From positions 1 through 38,691 of the forward strand of contig JAUHYC010000034.1 in NCBI GenBank assembly GCA_030426685.1: a stretch of 38,691 nucleotides of DNA, written 5' to 3'. Source of the DNA: Alphaproteobacteria bacterium. GTDB lineage: Bacteria; Pseudomonadota; Alphaproteobacteria; Rhodobacterales; Rhodobacteraceae. Shown here piece by piece: positions 16,222 to 25,385 of the stretch; position 1 is the stretch's first letter; each line of letters begins with the position of its first letter. The notes under the pieces are model-generated. The model ran no database searches. It was given only the letters and a program-made list of their open reading frames with translations, and was not told the origin of the DNA. The position numbers and the translations under genes were made by a program.

Positions 16222-17124
16222 ATGGTTAAACAACCCGATCACCGCGACTGGAGCTGCGTCATCACTCTTGGCCTCATCTGGGGCGCTACGTTCATGGTCG
16301 TCGCCATAGCGCTAGAGGGTTATGGTCCGGTGACCGTCGCCACTGCCCGCACCGCCTTGGGTGCGGTCACGCTGTTGCTGTTGATGCGCGCCACGGGCCG
16401 CAGATTGCCCGGCGGAGGCGGGGCGCTTTGGTGGTCGATCATCGTGATTGGCGTTCTGTCAACCGCCCTGCCCTTTGTCCTGCTCAGCTGGGGTCAGCAA
16501 TACGTGCCTTCCGCATTTGCAGGCCTGTCGATGGCGGCAGTCCCGTTGATGGTGCTGCCTCTGGCGCATTTCTTTTCGGACGAGCCGCTGAATTTGCGTC
16601 GTCTGTTCGGGGTCTCGCTGGGGTTTTCCGGCGCGCTTGTGCTGATCGGCCCCGGTCTGGCCAATCTGGGCCAGGGGGCGGAGCCGTTGGCACAACTGGC
16701 CTGCGTCGGAGCAGCCCTCTGCTATGCCTGCGCGTCGATCTTTACCCGCCGCTGTCCCCCGATTGACCCGGTCACCCTGTCAGCGCTGACGCTGGTTGTG
16801 GGGGCTGTCATCCTGCTGCCCATCATGCTGATGACCGAAGGTCTTCCGACATGGCAGGGCACCCGCCCCAGTCTGGCGATCATTACGCTGGGCCTGATCC
16901 CGACCGCCTTTGCCACATTGCTGCGTGTTGCCATTATCCGCAGCGCGGGATCAGTGTTCATGACACTGGTGAATTATCAGGTGCCCATCTGGTCAATGGT
17001 CTTCGGCGCTTGGATCCTGTCCGAGGCGCTGCCGCTGCGTTTCTATATCGCGCTGAGCATGATCCTAACCGGCCTCGCCATCAGCCAGTGGTTCAGCCTG
17101 CGCAAAATGCTGATCGGGCGTTAG
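16222..17124 (+). CDS. EamA/DMT-superfamily transporter
   Basis: A 300-residue inner-membrane protein with about ten helices made of two EamA repeats. The first opens with [20 protein letters not shown] and the second with [20 protein letters not shown]. The family exports or takes up amino acids, nucleobases and other small metabolites; the substrate cannot be read. The start has a strong AAGGGGATGGA ribosome site. The gene is divergent from the ArsR operon, and its last 4 bp overlap the convergent glmM. Confidence 0.87.
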   Translation: MVKQPDHRDWSCVITLGLIWGATFMVVAIALEGYGPVTVATARTALGAVTLLLLMRATGRRLPGGGGALWWSIIVIGVLSTALPFVLLSWGQQYVPSAFAGLSMAAVPLMVLPLAHFFSDEPLNLRRLFGVSLGFSGALVLIGPGLANLGQGAEPLAQLACVGAALCYACASIFTRRCPPIDPVTLSALTLVVGAVILLPIMLMTEGLPTWQGTRPSLAIITLGLIPTAFATLLRVAIIRSAGSVFMTLVNYQVPIWSMVFGAWILSEALPLRFYIALSMILTGLAISQWFSLRKMLIGR

Positions 17125-18464
17125 CTCGCGACCGCCTCAACTTCGGCCACAATGCCGTCGACCACCTTAGTCAGCAGCACGGCATCTTCGCATTCTGCCA
17201 TCACCCGGATCAGCGGCTCGGTCCCGGATTTGCGGATCAGCAGGCGGCCCTGCCCGTTAAGACGCGCCTCGGCCTCGGAAATCGCCGTTTTGACGTTGGC
17301 CGCCTCCAGCGGAGCCTGACCGGCAGCGAAACGCACGTTCTTGAGCAGTTGCGGAACCGTTTCGAACTGATGCGACAACTCTGAGGCTTTCCTCTCGGAC
17401 AGCACCATCTCGGCCAGAAAATGCAGACCCGCCATCAGCCCGTCCCCGGTGGTGGCATAGTCGCTCATCACGATATGGCCTGATTGCTCACCGCCCAGAT
17501 TGAAGCCACCCGCGCGCATCCTTTCGACGACATAGCGATCGCCAACCGCCGTACGTTCCAGCCGCAGCCCCTGCCCGGCCAGATGCCGTTCCAGCCCAAG
17601 GTTCGACATCACCGTCGCCACCAGGGCACCACCTTTCAGCCGGTCCGCTTTGGACCAGGCCGAGGCCAAAAGCGCCATCAACTGGTCGCCATCCGCGACC
17701 TTTCCGGTTTCATCGATCACGACGACACGGTCGGCGTCGCCGTCCAGGCAAATCCCGACATCCGCGCCATGGGCCACCACTGTTTCTGCAGCGATCCGGG
17801 GCTGCGTGGACCCGCAGCCCCGGTTGATGTTTTTGCCGTCCGGTGCCGTCCCGATCGGTATCACGTCGGCACCAAGCTCCCACAGCACCTCGGGCGCGGT
17901 GCGGTGCGCTGCACCATTGGCGCAGTCAATCACCACCTTCAGGCCGTCCAGCCGCACGTCGCGCGGGAGCGAGGATTTTACCCGCTCGCCATAGCGGAAC
18001 CGCGCGTCATCGACCCGACGGGCGCGCCCGATGTTCTGTGCCTGCGCCGGGCTCACGCCCTGTTCAATCAGTTGCTCGATCTCGATTTCGGCCTGATCGG
18101 ACAGCTTGAATCCATCGGGGCCGAAAAACTTGATCCCGTTGTCTTCGGCCGGGTTGTGGCTGGCCGAGATCATCACGCCCAGATCCGCCCGCATTGACCG
18201 CGTCATCAACCCGACCGCCGGAGTGGGCACCGGCCCCAGCAGCAGCACGTTCATTCCGGTCGAGGTCAGCCCCGCCGTCAGCGCATTTTCCAGCATATAG
18301 CCCGACAGCCGCGTGTCCTTGCCGATAACAACCCGGTGCACGCCCGAAGCGTCGCGACGGAAATACCGGCCCACGGCTGCCCCAATGCGCAAGGCCATTT
18401 CCGCCGTCATCGGGTGCGTGTTGGCGGTGCCCCGCACCCCGTCGGTTCCGAACAGCTTGCGCAT
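17121..18464 (-). CDS. glmM: Phosphoglucosamine mutase
   Basis: A 447-residue enzyme converting glucosamine-6-phosphate to glucosamine-1-phosphate for UDP-GlcNAc and peptidoglycan synthesis. The N-terminus is the family hallmark [13 protein letters not shown]; the phosphoserine loop is [17 protein letters not shown]; the metal loop is [13 protein letters not shown]; the sugar-binding loop is GGEQSGHIV; and the phosphate-binding C-terminal loop is [12 protein letters not shown]. Length is normal. The start follows AGGAG. It lies 33 bp downstream of folP in the conserved folP-glmM order, probably one operon with folB. Confidence 0.97.
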   Translation of the reverse strand: MRKLFGTDGVRGTANTHPMTAEMALRIGAAVGRYFRRDASGVHRVVIGKDTRLSGYMLENALTAGLTSTGMNVLLLGPVPTPAVGLMTRSMRADLGVMISASHNPAEDNGIKFFGPDGFKLSDQAEIEIEQLIEQGVSPAQAQNIGRARRVDDARFRYGERVKSSLPRDVRLDGLKVVIDCANGAAHRTAPEVLWELGADVIPIGTAPDGKNINRGCGSTQPRIAAETVVAHGADVGICLDGDADRVVVIDETGKVADGDQLMALLASAWSKADRLKGGALVATVMSNLGLERHLAGQGLRLERTAVGDRYVVERMRAGGFNLGGEQSGHIVMSDYATTGDGLMAGLHFLAEMVLSERKASELSHQFETVPQLLKNVRFAAGQAPLEAANVKTAISEAEARLNGQGRLLIRKSGTEPLIRVMAECEDAVLLTKVVDGIVAEVEAVAS

Positions 18465-18497
18465 TGGTCTTATCTCCTGAAATTCTCTGTGCCCGGA

Positions 18498-19496
18498 TTA
18501 CCGGACGGCGGCCCACAGACGCAAGGCCTGAGCGGTCTCGGCCACGTCATGTACGCGGACAATCTGCACGCCCTGAGACAATCCCGCCAGTGCCACCGCA
18601 ATTGACCCCGGCGCACGCGCGTCTTTGCGCGGCTCTTTGCCGATCTGCCCGATCATGCCCTTGCGGGATACGCCCAGCAGGATCGGACAGCCCAACCCGT
18701 GAAACAGGCTTAGATTGCGCAGCAGGGTCAGGTTATGCTCGGTGTTCTTGCCAAATCCGATGCCGGGATCGACGATGATCAACTCTCGGCTCAGGCCCAT
18801 CCCCTCAAGCATCGCAATCTGCGCCGCAAGGAAATCATACACCTCCAGCAGCACGTCATCATACTGCGGGTCATCCTGCATCGTGGCCGGATCACCCTGC
18901 ATATGCATCACACAGACCGGAGCGCCAATCTGCGCACAGAACGGTGCCAGTTGAGGGTCAAAGGTGAAACCCGAAACGTCGTTGATCAGCCCCGCGCCGC
19001 CCTGTTGCGCCGCCTTTGCGACGCTGGCCTTGCGGGTGTCGATTGAAATCAGAGCATCCGTTTCAACCCGGATCGCCTCGATCAAAGGCCGCGTGCGGGC
19101 AATCTCTTCGCCTTCGGGCACAAACGCTGCACCGGGCCGCGTGGATTCGCCACCAATATCGAGAATCGTGGCCCCGTGTGCCACCATATCGGTGGCGGCG
19201 GCGCGGGCAGCGTCGATCGTGTTGTGCACCCCACCATCCGAAAAACTGTCTGGCGTTGCGTTCAGGATGCCCATGATCTGCGGCTGCGCCATATCCAGCC
19301 CGGCAATGGCTGCGCGCGGGTGGGTCAATCGGTCCAGATATTCTTCGGGTATGTTGCGGGCAGCGACGATTTCAGAGGGTTTGCCCCGCTGTAACCGTTC
19401 GGCCTGTGTAAACCACAAAGCCTGCCCTGCCAAAGGCACTGCATCTTCCGGGCGCAGCGCTCCGTGCTGTACCAGCGGTCGGTAATAGACGGTCAC
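18498..19496 (-). CDS. folP: Dihydropteroate synthase
   Basis: A 332-residue enzyme joining p-aminobenzoate to hydroxymethyl-dihydropterin pyrophosphate; it is the sulfonamide target. The family motifs are MGILNATPDSFSDGG, DIGGESTRPGA, the mid-barrel SIDTRKASV and NDVSGF, DPGIGFGKN, and LGVSRKGMIG near the C-terminus. A roughly 65-residue N-terminal extension (residues 1-65) precedes the TIM barrel, longer than the E. coli enzyme. The ATG overlaps the folB stop by 4 bp, so the two consecutive folate genes are translationally coupled. Confidence 0.96.
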   Translation of the reverse strand: MTVYYRPLVQHGALRPEDAVPLAGQALWFTQAERLQRGKPSEIVAARNIPEEYLDRLTHPRAAIAGLDMAQPQIMGILNATPDSFSDGGVHNTIDAARAAATDMVAHGATILDIGGESTRPGAAFVPEGEEIARTRPLIEAIRVETDALISIDTRKASVAKAAQQGGAGLINDVSGFTFDPQLAPFCAQIGAPVCVMHMQGDPATMQDDPQYDDVLLEVYDFLAAQIAMLEGMGLSRELIIVDPGIGFGKNTEHNLTLLRNLSLFHGLGCPILLGVSRKGMIGQIGKEPRKDARAPGSIAVALAGLSQGVQIVRVHDVAETAQALRLWAAVR

Positions 19497-20413
19497 AGTT
19501 GCGCCTGTTCCACCGGTACCGCTCGCAGCGGCGTTTTGGGCGCTTCGGGCAGGTTGCCACCGATCACCAGCATCTCGCTGGCCTCAAAGGTTGCCGCAAA
19601 CCACGCAGCCAGCGCCACCGCATCCGACGGTGCTGCCGAGGGGCCATCCACCGCATCCAGCACGATTTTCGACGGGGCCCAGACGCAAATCTGGCCATTC
19701 TTCATCGCCCAGTCCAGCTCGGTCCGGGTCGAGACCACGACGCAGCGATAATCCCGCGCCGCCAGAACCCACGCGTTTTGTTCGATCGCCAGCAGGTCAA
19801 TCCGGCGCTGAGTCATCGCGTGGCCGGTCTGAGGCACCGCAAGATCGGACGCGCCAACACATAAGATCAAAGGACGCTGACGATTCTCCAACTGGTCGAT
19901 CCAGCCGGTCAGATTATCCGACGCAATCGCTTCGTTCGATAGAAAGACCAGCCGGGGATGCGGCCGCTCTTCTTCAGTCACGTCATGATGCAGCGCATCT
20001 TTTCCGCGCACGATCTCAACCCCCAACGCACCGGGGCCGCGATCCAGTTTTTCGATGCGAACAAAGGCCCTTACAGCCTGAGGCTCAAGCAAAATTCGCT
20101 CGGCCACGCGATCGGCCAAAGTCTCCAACAGGTTCAACCGCTCGGCGGCAAGCTCAAAGGCAATGGCCTCGGTCACCCGGTCATAGGACAGGATCCGGTC
20201 CACATCATCGTCAATCGGGTCGCTTATCGGGCGCACCTCAACCACGATATTGAAACAGATACGCTGCGTCGTGCCGCGCTCGGCCTGAAAGGCCCCGATC
20301 TCGACCTCGACGATATGGTCGCGCAGCGAAATCCGATCCAGCGGACCGCGCGCGGCGGTTGCTTCGGACCGTTCAGAAGGATGCGCGAAAGCAAGGCGGA
20401 TTTCAGAGCTCAT
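19493..20413 (-). CDS. folB: Dihydroneopterin aldolase with extra C-terminal domain
   Basis: A 306-residue protein. Residues about 22-140 are a dihydroneopterin aldolase domain (DRISLRDHIVEVEIGAF, LNLLETLADRVAERIL, and the catalytic Lys in RIEKLDRGPGALG), which cleaves dihydroneopterin to hydroxymethyl-dihydropterin. A normal FolB is about 120 residues; here about 160 further residues follow. The tail has VWAPSKIVLDAV and SDAVALAAWFAATF, reminiscent of the C-terminal part of amino acid kinase-fold proteins such as MfnE-type kinases, but no complete kinase site is obvious. The start at 20413 follows AAGG; the ORF to 20473 adds an unsupported leader. It is the first gene of folB-folP-glmM. Confidence 0.88.
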   Translation of the reverse strand: MSSEIRLAFAHPSERSEATAARGPLDRISLRDHIVEVEIGAFQAERGTTQRICFNIVVEVRPISDPIDDDVDRILSYDRVTEAIAFELAAERLNLLETLADRVAERILLEPQAVRAFVRIEKLDRGPGALGVEIVRGKDALHHDVTEEERPHPRLVFLSNEAIASDNLTGWIDQLENRQRPLILCVGASDLAVPQTGHAMTQRRIDLLAIEQNAWVLAARDYRCVVVSTRTELDWAMKNGQICVWAPSKIVLDAVDGPSAAPSDAVALAAWFAATFEASEMLVIGGNLPEAPKTPLRAVPVEQAQL

Positions 20414-20515
20414 GCTACGGACCTTTTCGGGTTCAGTGGACTGATCAGCCCAAATTATGCGTTTCGCGGGCATATATCACCGCAACAAACGCCATTCCAG
20501 TCATCGAATGCGGCG

Positions 20516-21889
20516 TCATGAGACACGAAACCAACTCATCATGCCCGATGCCGCATGGCCAAGCATATGGCAATGCAGCAACCAGTTTCCCGGATTGTCA
20601 GCTGCCAGCGCAATGCGCCGGACCTGCCCGCGCCCGACCAGTATCGTGTCGCGCCAAGGCCCCAATGCACCATCCGGCAGGATCAGCCGGAAATGATGCC
20701 CGTGCAGATGCATCGCATGTGGAAAGGCGGTTTCGTTTACGAATTCGATCTGATGGACCTCGCCCACCCGCATATCCAGAAACGGATCGTCTGGCCGTTC
20801 GGCATAGCCATTGAGCGCCCAGAATCGCCCCAGCTGGGCCAGCTCCCGACCGGAAAGCACGGTATCACCCATCTTTGCATGGTCGAGCCAACGCATGGCC
20901 CCGCCCTGCATCGTCATTCGGTGCAGAGGTGCATCCTGCAAATCGATCTCGGGCACCGGATTGGGTGGCAACGGCACGATGTCGGGGCGCACACTGTTTG
21001 CGGACACGCCAGACACATCGAATCTGACCAGACCAAAGGCCCCATCGCGTTCGATGCTGACAACGCTTGCGGTCTGCCCGGCCTCTGCCGTTACATCCAC
21101 AATCAGATCCGCTCGTTGCGCGGGGGCGAGTGGAAAGGCTTCCTCAACCGCAAGGGGCTTTGCAAGCGGCATGCCATCAAGCGCCACAATCCAACCGGCA
21201 ACCCCATCCAGCGCAACATCGAAGACCCGGGCATTTGCCGCGTTTACCAGACGCAGACGCAGCCGCTCGGCTGTCTGAACTGGAAATGAAGGGTCGAACC
21301 GTCCATTTACCGTAACAAGGTTGCCCAACCGACCTGCATGGCTCAGGTCATGACCATTGTCGAAATCATCCGAAATCTGCCCCGTTTCGGGATCCAGGCG
21401 CCAGTCGTCCAGCATCAAGGTCAGGTCCTGATCCACATCAGGGCCATCGACCTCATCAACGATCAGAGGGCCATAAAGCCCGCGCGCCACTTGCTCCATC
21501 GACCGGTTATGCGCGTGATACCAGTAGGTTCCTGCATCCGGCACCACGAAGTCATAGTCAAAGCTGGAATCCTTTTGCACCGCGTCCTGCGTCAGACCGG
21601 GCACACCATCCATTGCATTGTCGATCCGGATTCCGTGCCAGTGGACGGTGGTTGGCTGAGGCAGCGCATTCACCAGCGTCCTGCGCACACGTCCACCCTG
21701 ACGTACCCGAATTTCCGGGCCCGGAACACCGCCGCCATAGCCCCAGACAGGGGTCGCCGGATACCCTTCTGGCGCGATCTGCTGAGTGTCTGGGCGCGCG
21801 ATCAGTGCATCAGCCGAAGCCAGTGCCGTGCGCGGCAGCATCGCCAACGCGAGGGTCGATTGCAGGACCTGTCTGCGTGAAAACAACAT
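20516..21889 (-). CDS. Periplasmic multicopper oxidase (CueO/laccase-like)
   Basis: A 457-residue enzyme with a Tat-type signal (SRRQVLQSTLALAMLP, cleavage likely after ALASA). Copper ligands are complete: HWHG and YHAH in the first cupredoxin domain, and HAMHLHGHHF plus HCHMLGHAASGM at the C-terminus, giving the type 1 Cys and axial Met. Such proteins oxidise Cu(I), phenols or other electron donors and reduce O2 to water. No Met-rich CueO insert is apparent, so copper detoxification is only one option. The start at 21889 follows AGGAGG; a longer frame to 21940 lacks that support. Confidence 0.9.
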   Translation of the reverse strand: MLFSRRQVLQSTLALAMLPRTALASADALIARPDTQQIAPEGYPATPVWGYGGGVPGPEIRVRQGGRVRRTLVNALPQPTTVHWHGIRIDNAMDGVPGLTQDAVQKDSSFDYDFVVPDAGTYWYHAHNRSMEQVARGLYGPLIVDEVDGPDVDQDLTLMLDDWRLDPETGQISDDFDNGHDLSHAGRLGNLVTVNGRFDPSFPVQTAERLRLRLVNAANARVFDVALDGVAGWIVALDGMPLAKPLAVEEAFPLAPAQRADLIVDVTAEAGQTASVVSIERDGAFGLVRFDVSGVSANSVRPDIVPLPPNPVPEIDLQDAPLHRMTMQGGAMRWLDHAKMGDTVLSGRELAQLGRFWALNGYAERPDDPFLDMRVGEVHQIEFVNETAFPHAMHLHGHHFRLILPDGALGPWRDTILVGRGQVRRIALAADNPGNWLLHCHMLGHAASGMMSWFRVS

Positions 21890-21962
21890 TGCGGGCCTCC
21901 TGGCGCGCAACATAGGTGGTAAATCGTTCTGCACCAGCACCCTTCCAGCGCTGGTGCGTCAA

Positions 21963-22601
21963 TCAGTTGCTCGCGGTGCGGTAGTTGTGTTTGTAAAAAA
22001 TATGCACCCCGATCCGTGCGGTCTCTTTGTAGACCCGCGACCAGGACGGGCGCACCGCTTTGGTGTGGTAGTGCGTTGCACCCGCTGTCATCTTCTTTGC
22101 AATACCGTCAAGCGCCGCGCGGGCAACTTTGGACACGCGCTCATAGGCGCGCTTTTCGTTGATGACTTCTTTGTGCCCATCACAGGTATAGGTGAACTGG
22201 CACTGATAGCGCTTGCCGGTGCCCTGATTGATCACGCCGCACAGCGTGTCCGGAAAGCGACCGCTCTCAACCCGGTTCATGATCACCTCGGCAACCGCAA
22301 ACTGGCCGCGCACGCTCTCGCCGCGGGCCTCGAAATACAGCGCCTCGGCCAGACAACGGAAATCTTCGTCTCCGCTGGCCTTGGGCTGCTGATCCAGCCA
22401 ATCCTTGGTATAGGCGATTTCAATCTTTTCCGGCGCCTTACGCGGCTTGAACAGCCTCAGGTAATCGCGGAAATTCTGCCCCGGCAACTCATTACGGGCA
22501 ACCAGGTCAGCAGTTGTGTCATTGTCCGGCTTCTCAGCGAAGGACATACTTGGCAGCACGGTTGCTGCCAACACGGCAACAGCCACTATGTAGCGTCTCA
22601 T
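21963..22601 (-). CDS. SleB/CwlJ-family cell wall hydrolase, secreted
   Basis: A 212-residue protein with a Sec signal peptide (MRRYIVAVAVLAATVLPSMS, cleavage near SFA-E). The hydrolase domain covers about residues 78-205: CLAEALYFEARGE contains the predicted catalytic Glu, followed by VAEVIMNRV, a CQFTYTCDG segment and ATHYHTKAVRPSW. In Bacillus this family cleaves spore cortex; in non-sporulating alphaproteobacteria it acts as a general peptidoglycan hydrolase, probably in the periplasm. The start at 22601 follows GAGG; an in-frame GTG at 22622 would add seven residues before the signal. It lies 186 bp after the PPDK-like gene. Confidence 0.88.
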   Translation of the reverse strand: MRRYIVAVAVLAATVLPSMSFAEKPDNDTTADLVARNELPGQNFRDYLRLFKPRKAPEKIEIAYTKDWLDQQPKASGDEDFRCLAEALYFEARGESVRGQFAVAEVIMNRVESGRFPDTLCGVINQGTGKRYQCQFTYTCDGHKEVINEKRAYERVSKVARAALDGIAKKMTAGATHYHTKAVRPSWSRVYKETARIGVHIFYKHNYRTASN

Positions 22602-22761
22602 CAGATAACCTCGCACAGGCACTTACGCGCCGTACCCTCCCCCGGCGGGCGCGACGAGGCTAATACCCCAGACGAAGCGAGACGTCCAGTTCTGAAAGAA
22701 TTGCAAGTGGAATCTTGCCTGTACAGTCGATTTTTTTCAACTGCAGGTCCATCCCTGACCC

Positions 22762-22791
22762 ACTATTCTTAGGGCTTTGAGGCCAAGTCAA
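22762..22791 (-). promoter_or_regulatory. Possible promoter of the SleB-like gene
   Basis: On the minus strand TTGACT (22786-22791) and AATAGT (22762-22767) are 18 bp apart. The -35 overlaps the last codons of the PPDK-like gene. It is the best sigma70-like match in the 186-bp gap, but the -10 matches only four of six bases. Confidence 0.3.
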
Positions 22792-25328
22792 CCCCCAAGT
22801 TTGGACGAAATCGCCAGTTGAGCGGCAGACAGCCGAGCGACGGGAACCCGGAAGGGGGAACAGGACACATAGTCGAACCCAAGCGCCCGGCAGATGGCAA
22901 TTGATTCGGGGTTGCCACCATGTTCGCCGCACACAGAAAGTGTAACGTCTGGTTGTGCTTGGCGGCCACGCTCAGCCCCAAGTTTCAACAATTCTCCCAC
23001 CCCGTCGCCATCAAGCACGTGAAACGGGTCTTCGTTGAAGACCCCCAAGCGCACATAAGCGGACATGAACCGCCCCGCATCGTCGCGCGACAGGCCATAG
23101 GTCATCTGGGTCAGGTCATTTGTCCCGAAACTCAGGAACGATGTATGCGGCGCGATCTCATTTGCGCGCAGACAGGCGCGCGGGGTTTCGACCATGACAC
23201 CGAGCCGGTAATCGAACTCCTGCCCGCGCTCCGTGGCCACCTCGGCCGCAACCGCATCGATCCGTGCCTTGACCAGTTCAACCTCACGCTTGGCCGAGAC
23301 CAGCGGGATCATCACCTCGGGCACCACCGGTGCGCCCTCTTTGCTGGCCTCCAGCGTCGCCTCAAAGATGGCGCGGGCCTGCATGTCGTAGATCTCCGGC
23401 ACGGTCACACCCAGACGTACACCGCGCAGGCCCAGCATCGGGTTGTATTCGCTCATCGCCTCGACCCGGCGTTCAACGTCGGATACCGGCAGGTCCAGCG
23501 CCTCGGCCAGCTCACGCTGTCCGCTACGCGTGGTGGGCAGAAACTCGTGCAGCGGCGGATCGAACAGGCGGATACAAACCGGCTGCCCCTCCATGATGCG
23601 GAACAATTGCACGAAATCCTGCCGCTGCATCGGCAACAGGCGTTCCAGCACCGCGGCCCGGCCCGAGGGCGTCTGCGCAAAAATCATCTCGCGCATAACG
23701 GTCAGGCGACCGGGATCAAAGAACATATGTTCGGTCCGGCACAGGCCGATCCCCTGCGCCTGAAAGTTCCGCGCCGTCTGCGCGTCGGCGGGTGTATCGG
23801 CATTGGCACGGATGGCGATATCGCGCTCGGCATCGGCCCATCCCATAAGCGTCTGAAAACAATCATCCAGCGCCGCCTCAAGCATAGCGGGTTCCCCGGC
23901 CAGAACCTGGCCCGATGTGCCGTCGATGGTCAGAATGTCTCCGGTCTTGAACACCCGCCCGTCCGGCGCTGTCAGCATTTTCTTCTTGGTCTGAAACCGC
24001 ATCTCGGATGCGCCAACAATACACGGCAGACCCAAACCCCGGCCAATCACCGCCGCGTGGCTGGTGATACCGCCCTTCTCCGTCAGCACCGCTACCGCTG
24101 CGTGCATGCCGCGCACATCTTCGGGCGACGTCTCCCGACGCACCAGAATACAGGGCTCACCCCGCGCGGCACTGGCCTGCGCCTCGGCGGCGGTGAACAC
24201 GATCTGTCCCGTTGCCGCACCGGGGCTTGCCGCAATGCCGGTGGTCAGCACATCACGCTTGGCCTCCGGGTGGACCTGCCGGTGCAGCAGCTCGTTCAAC
24301 GAATGCGGATCAATCCGCATCACCGCCTCTTGTGGCGTGATAATTCCGTCTTCCGCCAGCCGCACCGCAATCCGCATCGCCGCGCGCGAGCCGCGCTGGA
24401 CGCGCACTCCGTCCAGTATGTGCACGTGGCCATCCTGGACCACGAACTCCACCTGCATCTCTTCCCGCAGCTTTTCCCGCATCAATGCCGCGTGGGACTT
24501 GAGATCGTCGAAAACCTCGGGGGCCACATCCTCCAGCGAGCGCCCCCGCTCATCCTTTTCCAGGTACAACGCCGAGACCCCCTCGCCCAGCGCGTCGCGC
24601 CCCTGGCTCTGGCTCAGATATCGGCCCGTGATCTGCGGCATCCCGGTCGCGGGGTCGATCAATTGCAGAACGCCCGAGCCGCATTCGCCCTGCCCGACAC
24701 CCGGTATCATCTCTTGTATCACCAGACCCAGACCGGCATCCGCCGGTGCCCCTTGGGCCTGCCGCAACAGCCGCGCCGAGGTGCCATCCCACGCCCGTGC
24801 CATTGACCGCAGAACGCCCACCAGCTGTTCGCCACGATCCTGCGGAAAGGCTTCGTCCGTTTCATCTTCGTAGGCGCGCAGCGACAGGCTCAACCCCTCG
24901 CGCCCATCGGCCTCGATATCATCGAAGACATCCGCATCCAGACGCGCCACATGGATCGCATAGCTTTGCACGAACCGCAGATAGAGCGCCGCCGCCGCAT
25001 CCGCGCCCATGTCCGCGGACAGGTCCAGATAGCGGGCGTCGTTCATCCCGATATTCAGCACAGCACCCGGTCCGCCCCAATCGGGGTCTTCCGAGCTGGG
25101 CCGCACACACAGCAACGCATCGTCATCGAACTGATCCAGAATGGCGGCTATGTCCGGGATGTGCCCATCGGCAATACGCTGCACCGCGTCAAAGGACAGC
25201 GCCACCGTACGCGGGACCGGCATCTCCAGCCGGACCAGCCGTTGCAGGCATTTGGCCCGCCCGCCATGGGTGTTGGCGGCAACGGGCGCTTTGGGCGTGA
25301 TGAGCGTGGTCTGGGTATTATTCTGCAC
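22788..25328 (-). CDS. PPDK-like PEP-utilising protein with degenerate ATP-grasp domain
   Basis: An 846-residue homologue of pyruvate phosphate dikinase. The C-terminal two-thirds is orthodox: phosphohistidine H424 in GGITSHAAVIGRGLGLPC, and a PEP/pyruvate barrel with LCRTEHMFFD, IPLVSAKREVELV, SFGTNDLTQMTYG and catalytic C800 in CGEHGG. Both positions sit 31 below the Clostridium enzyme (H455, C831). The N-terminal ATP-grasp domain is unusual: E294 matches E323, but D321 is Gln, Q335 is Asp306 and R337 is Val308. It may have lost ATP-dependent pyruvate activation. GTG at 25328 follows AAGG by seven bases; another GTG at 25349 would add seven residues. It lies downstream of glyS on the same strand. 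Confidence 0.8.
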   Translation of the reverse strand: MQNNTQTTLITPKAPVAANTHGGRAKCLQRLVRLEMPVPRTVALSFDAVQRIADGHIPDIAAILDQFDDDALLCVRPSSEDPDWGGPGAVLNIGMNDARYLDLSADMGADAAAALYLRFVQSYAIHVARLDADVFDDIEADGREGLSLSLRAYEDETDEAFPQDRGEQLVGVLRSMARAWDGTSARLLRQAQGAPADAGLGLVIQEMIPGVGQGECGSGVLQLIDPATGMPQITGRYLSQSQGRDALGEGVSALYLEKDERGRSLEDVAPEVFDDLKSHAALMREKLREEMQVEFVVQDGHVHILDGVRVQRGSRAAMRIAVRLAEDGIITPQEAVMRIDPHSLNELLHRQVHPEAKRDVLTTGIAASPGAATGQIVFTAAEAQASAARGEPCILVRRETSPEDVRGMHAAVAVLTEKGGITSHAAVIGRGLGLPCIVGASEMRFQTKKKMLTAPDGRVFKTGDILTIDGTSGQVLAGEPAMLEAALDDCFQTLMGWADAERDIAIRANADTPADAQTARNFQAQGIGLCRTEHMFFDPGRLTVMREMIFAQTPSGRAAVLERLLPMQRQDFVQLFRIMEGQPVCIRLFDPPLHEFLPTTRSGQRELAEALDLPVSDVERRVEAMSEYNPMLGLRGVRLGVTVPEIYDMQARAIFEATLEASKEGAPVVPEVMIPLVSAKREVELVKARIDAVAAEVATERGQEFDYRLGVMVETPRACLRANEIAPHTSFLSFGTNDLTQMTYGLSRDDAGRFMSAYVRLGVFNEDPFHVLDGDGVGELLKLGAERGRQAQPDVTLSVCGEHGGNPESIAICRALGFDYVSCSPFRVPVARLSAAQLAISSKLGG

Positions 25329-25385
25329 TGCGGCACCTTTTGATTTCACCGCAGCATAAGCCCCTGCGCCTTTGGCGCAAGAGCG

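Noticed and set aside
22920..24806. A 628-codon open frame on the plus strand opposite the PPDK-like gene
   Set aside because: It is a shadow of the GC-rich, third-position-biased codons of the minus-strand gene. The translation is rich in His/Arg/Gln, has no domain-like segments, and the opposite frame has clear PPDK motifs.
25365..25379. Small hairpin TGCGCC-TTT-GGCGCA between glyS and the PPDK-like gene
   Set aside because: The stem is only six pairs and no T-tract follows on the minus strand; too short to claim a terminator or attenuator.
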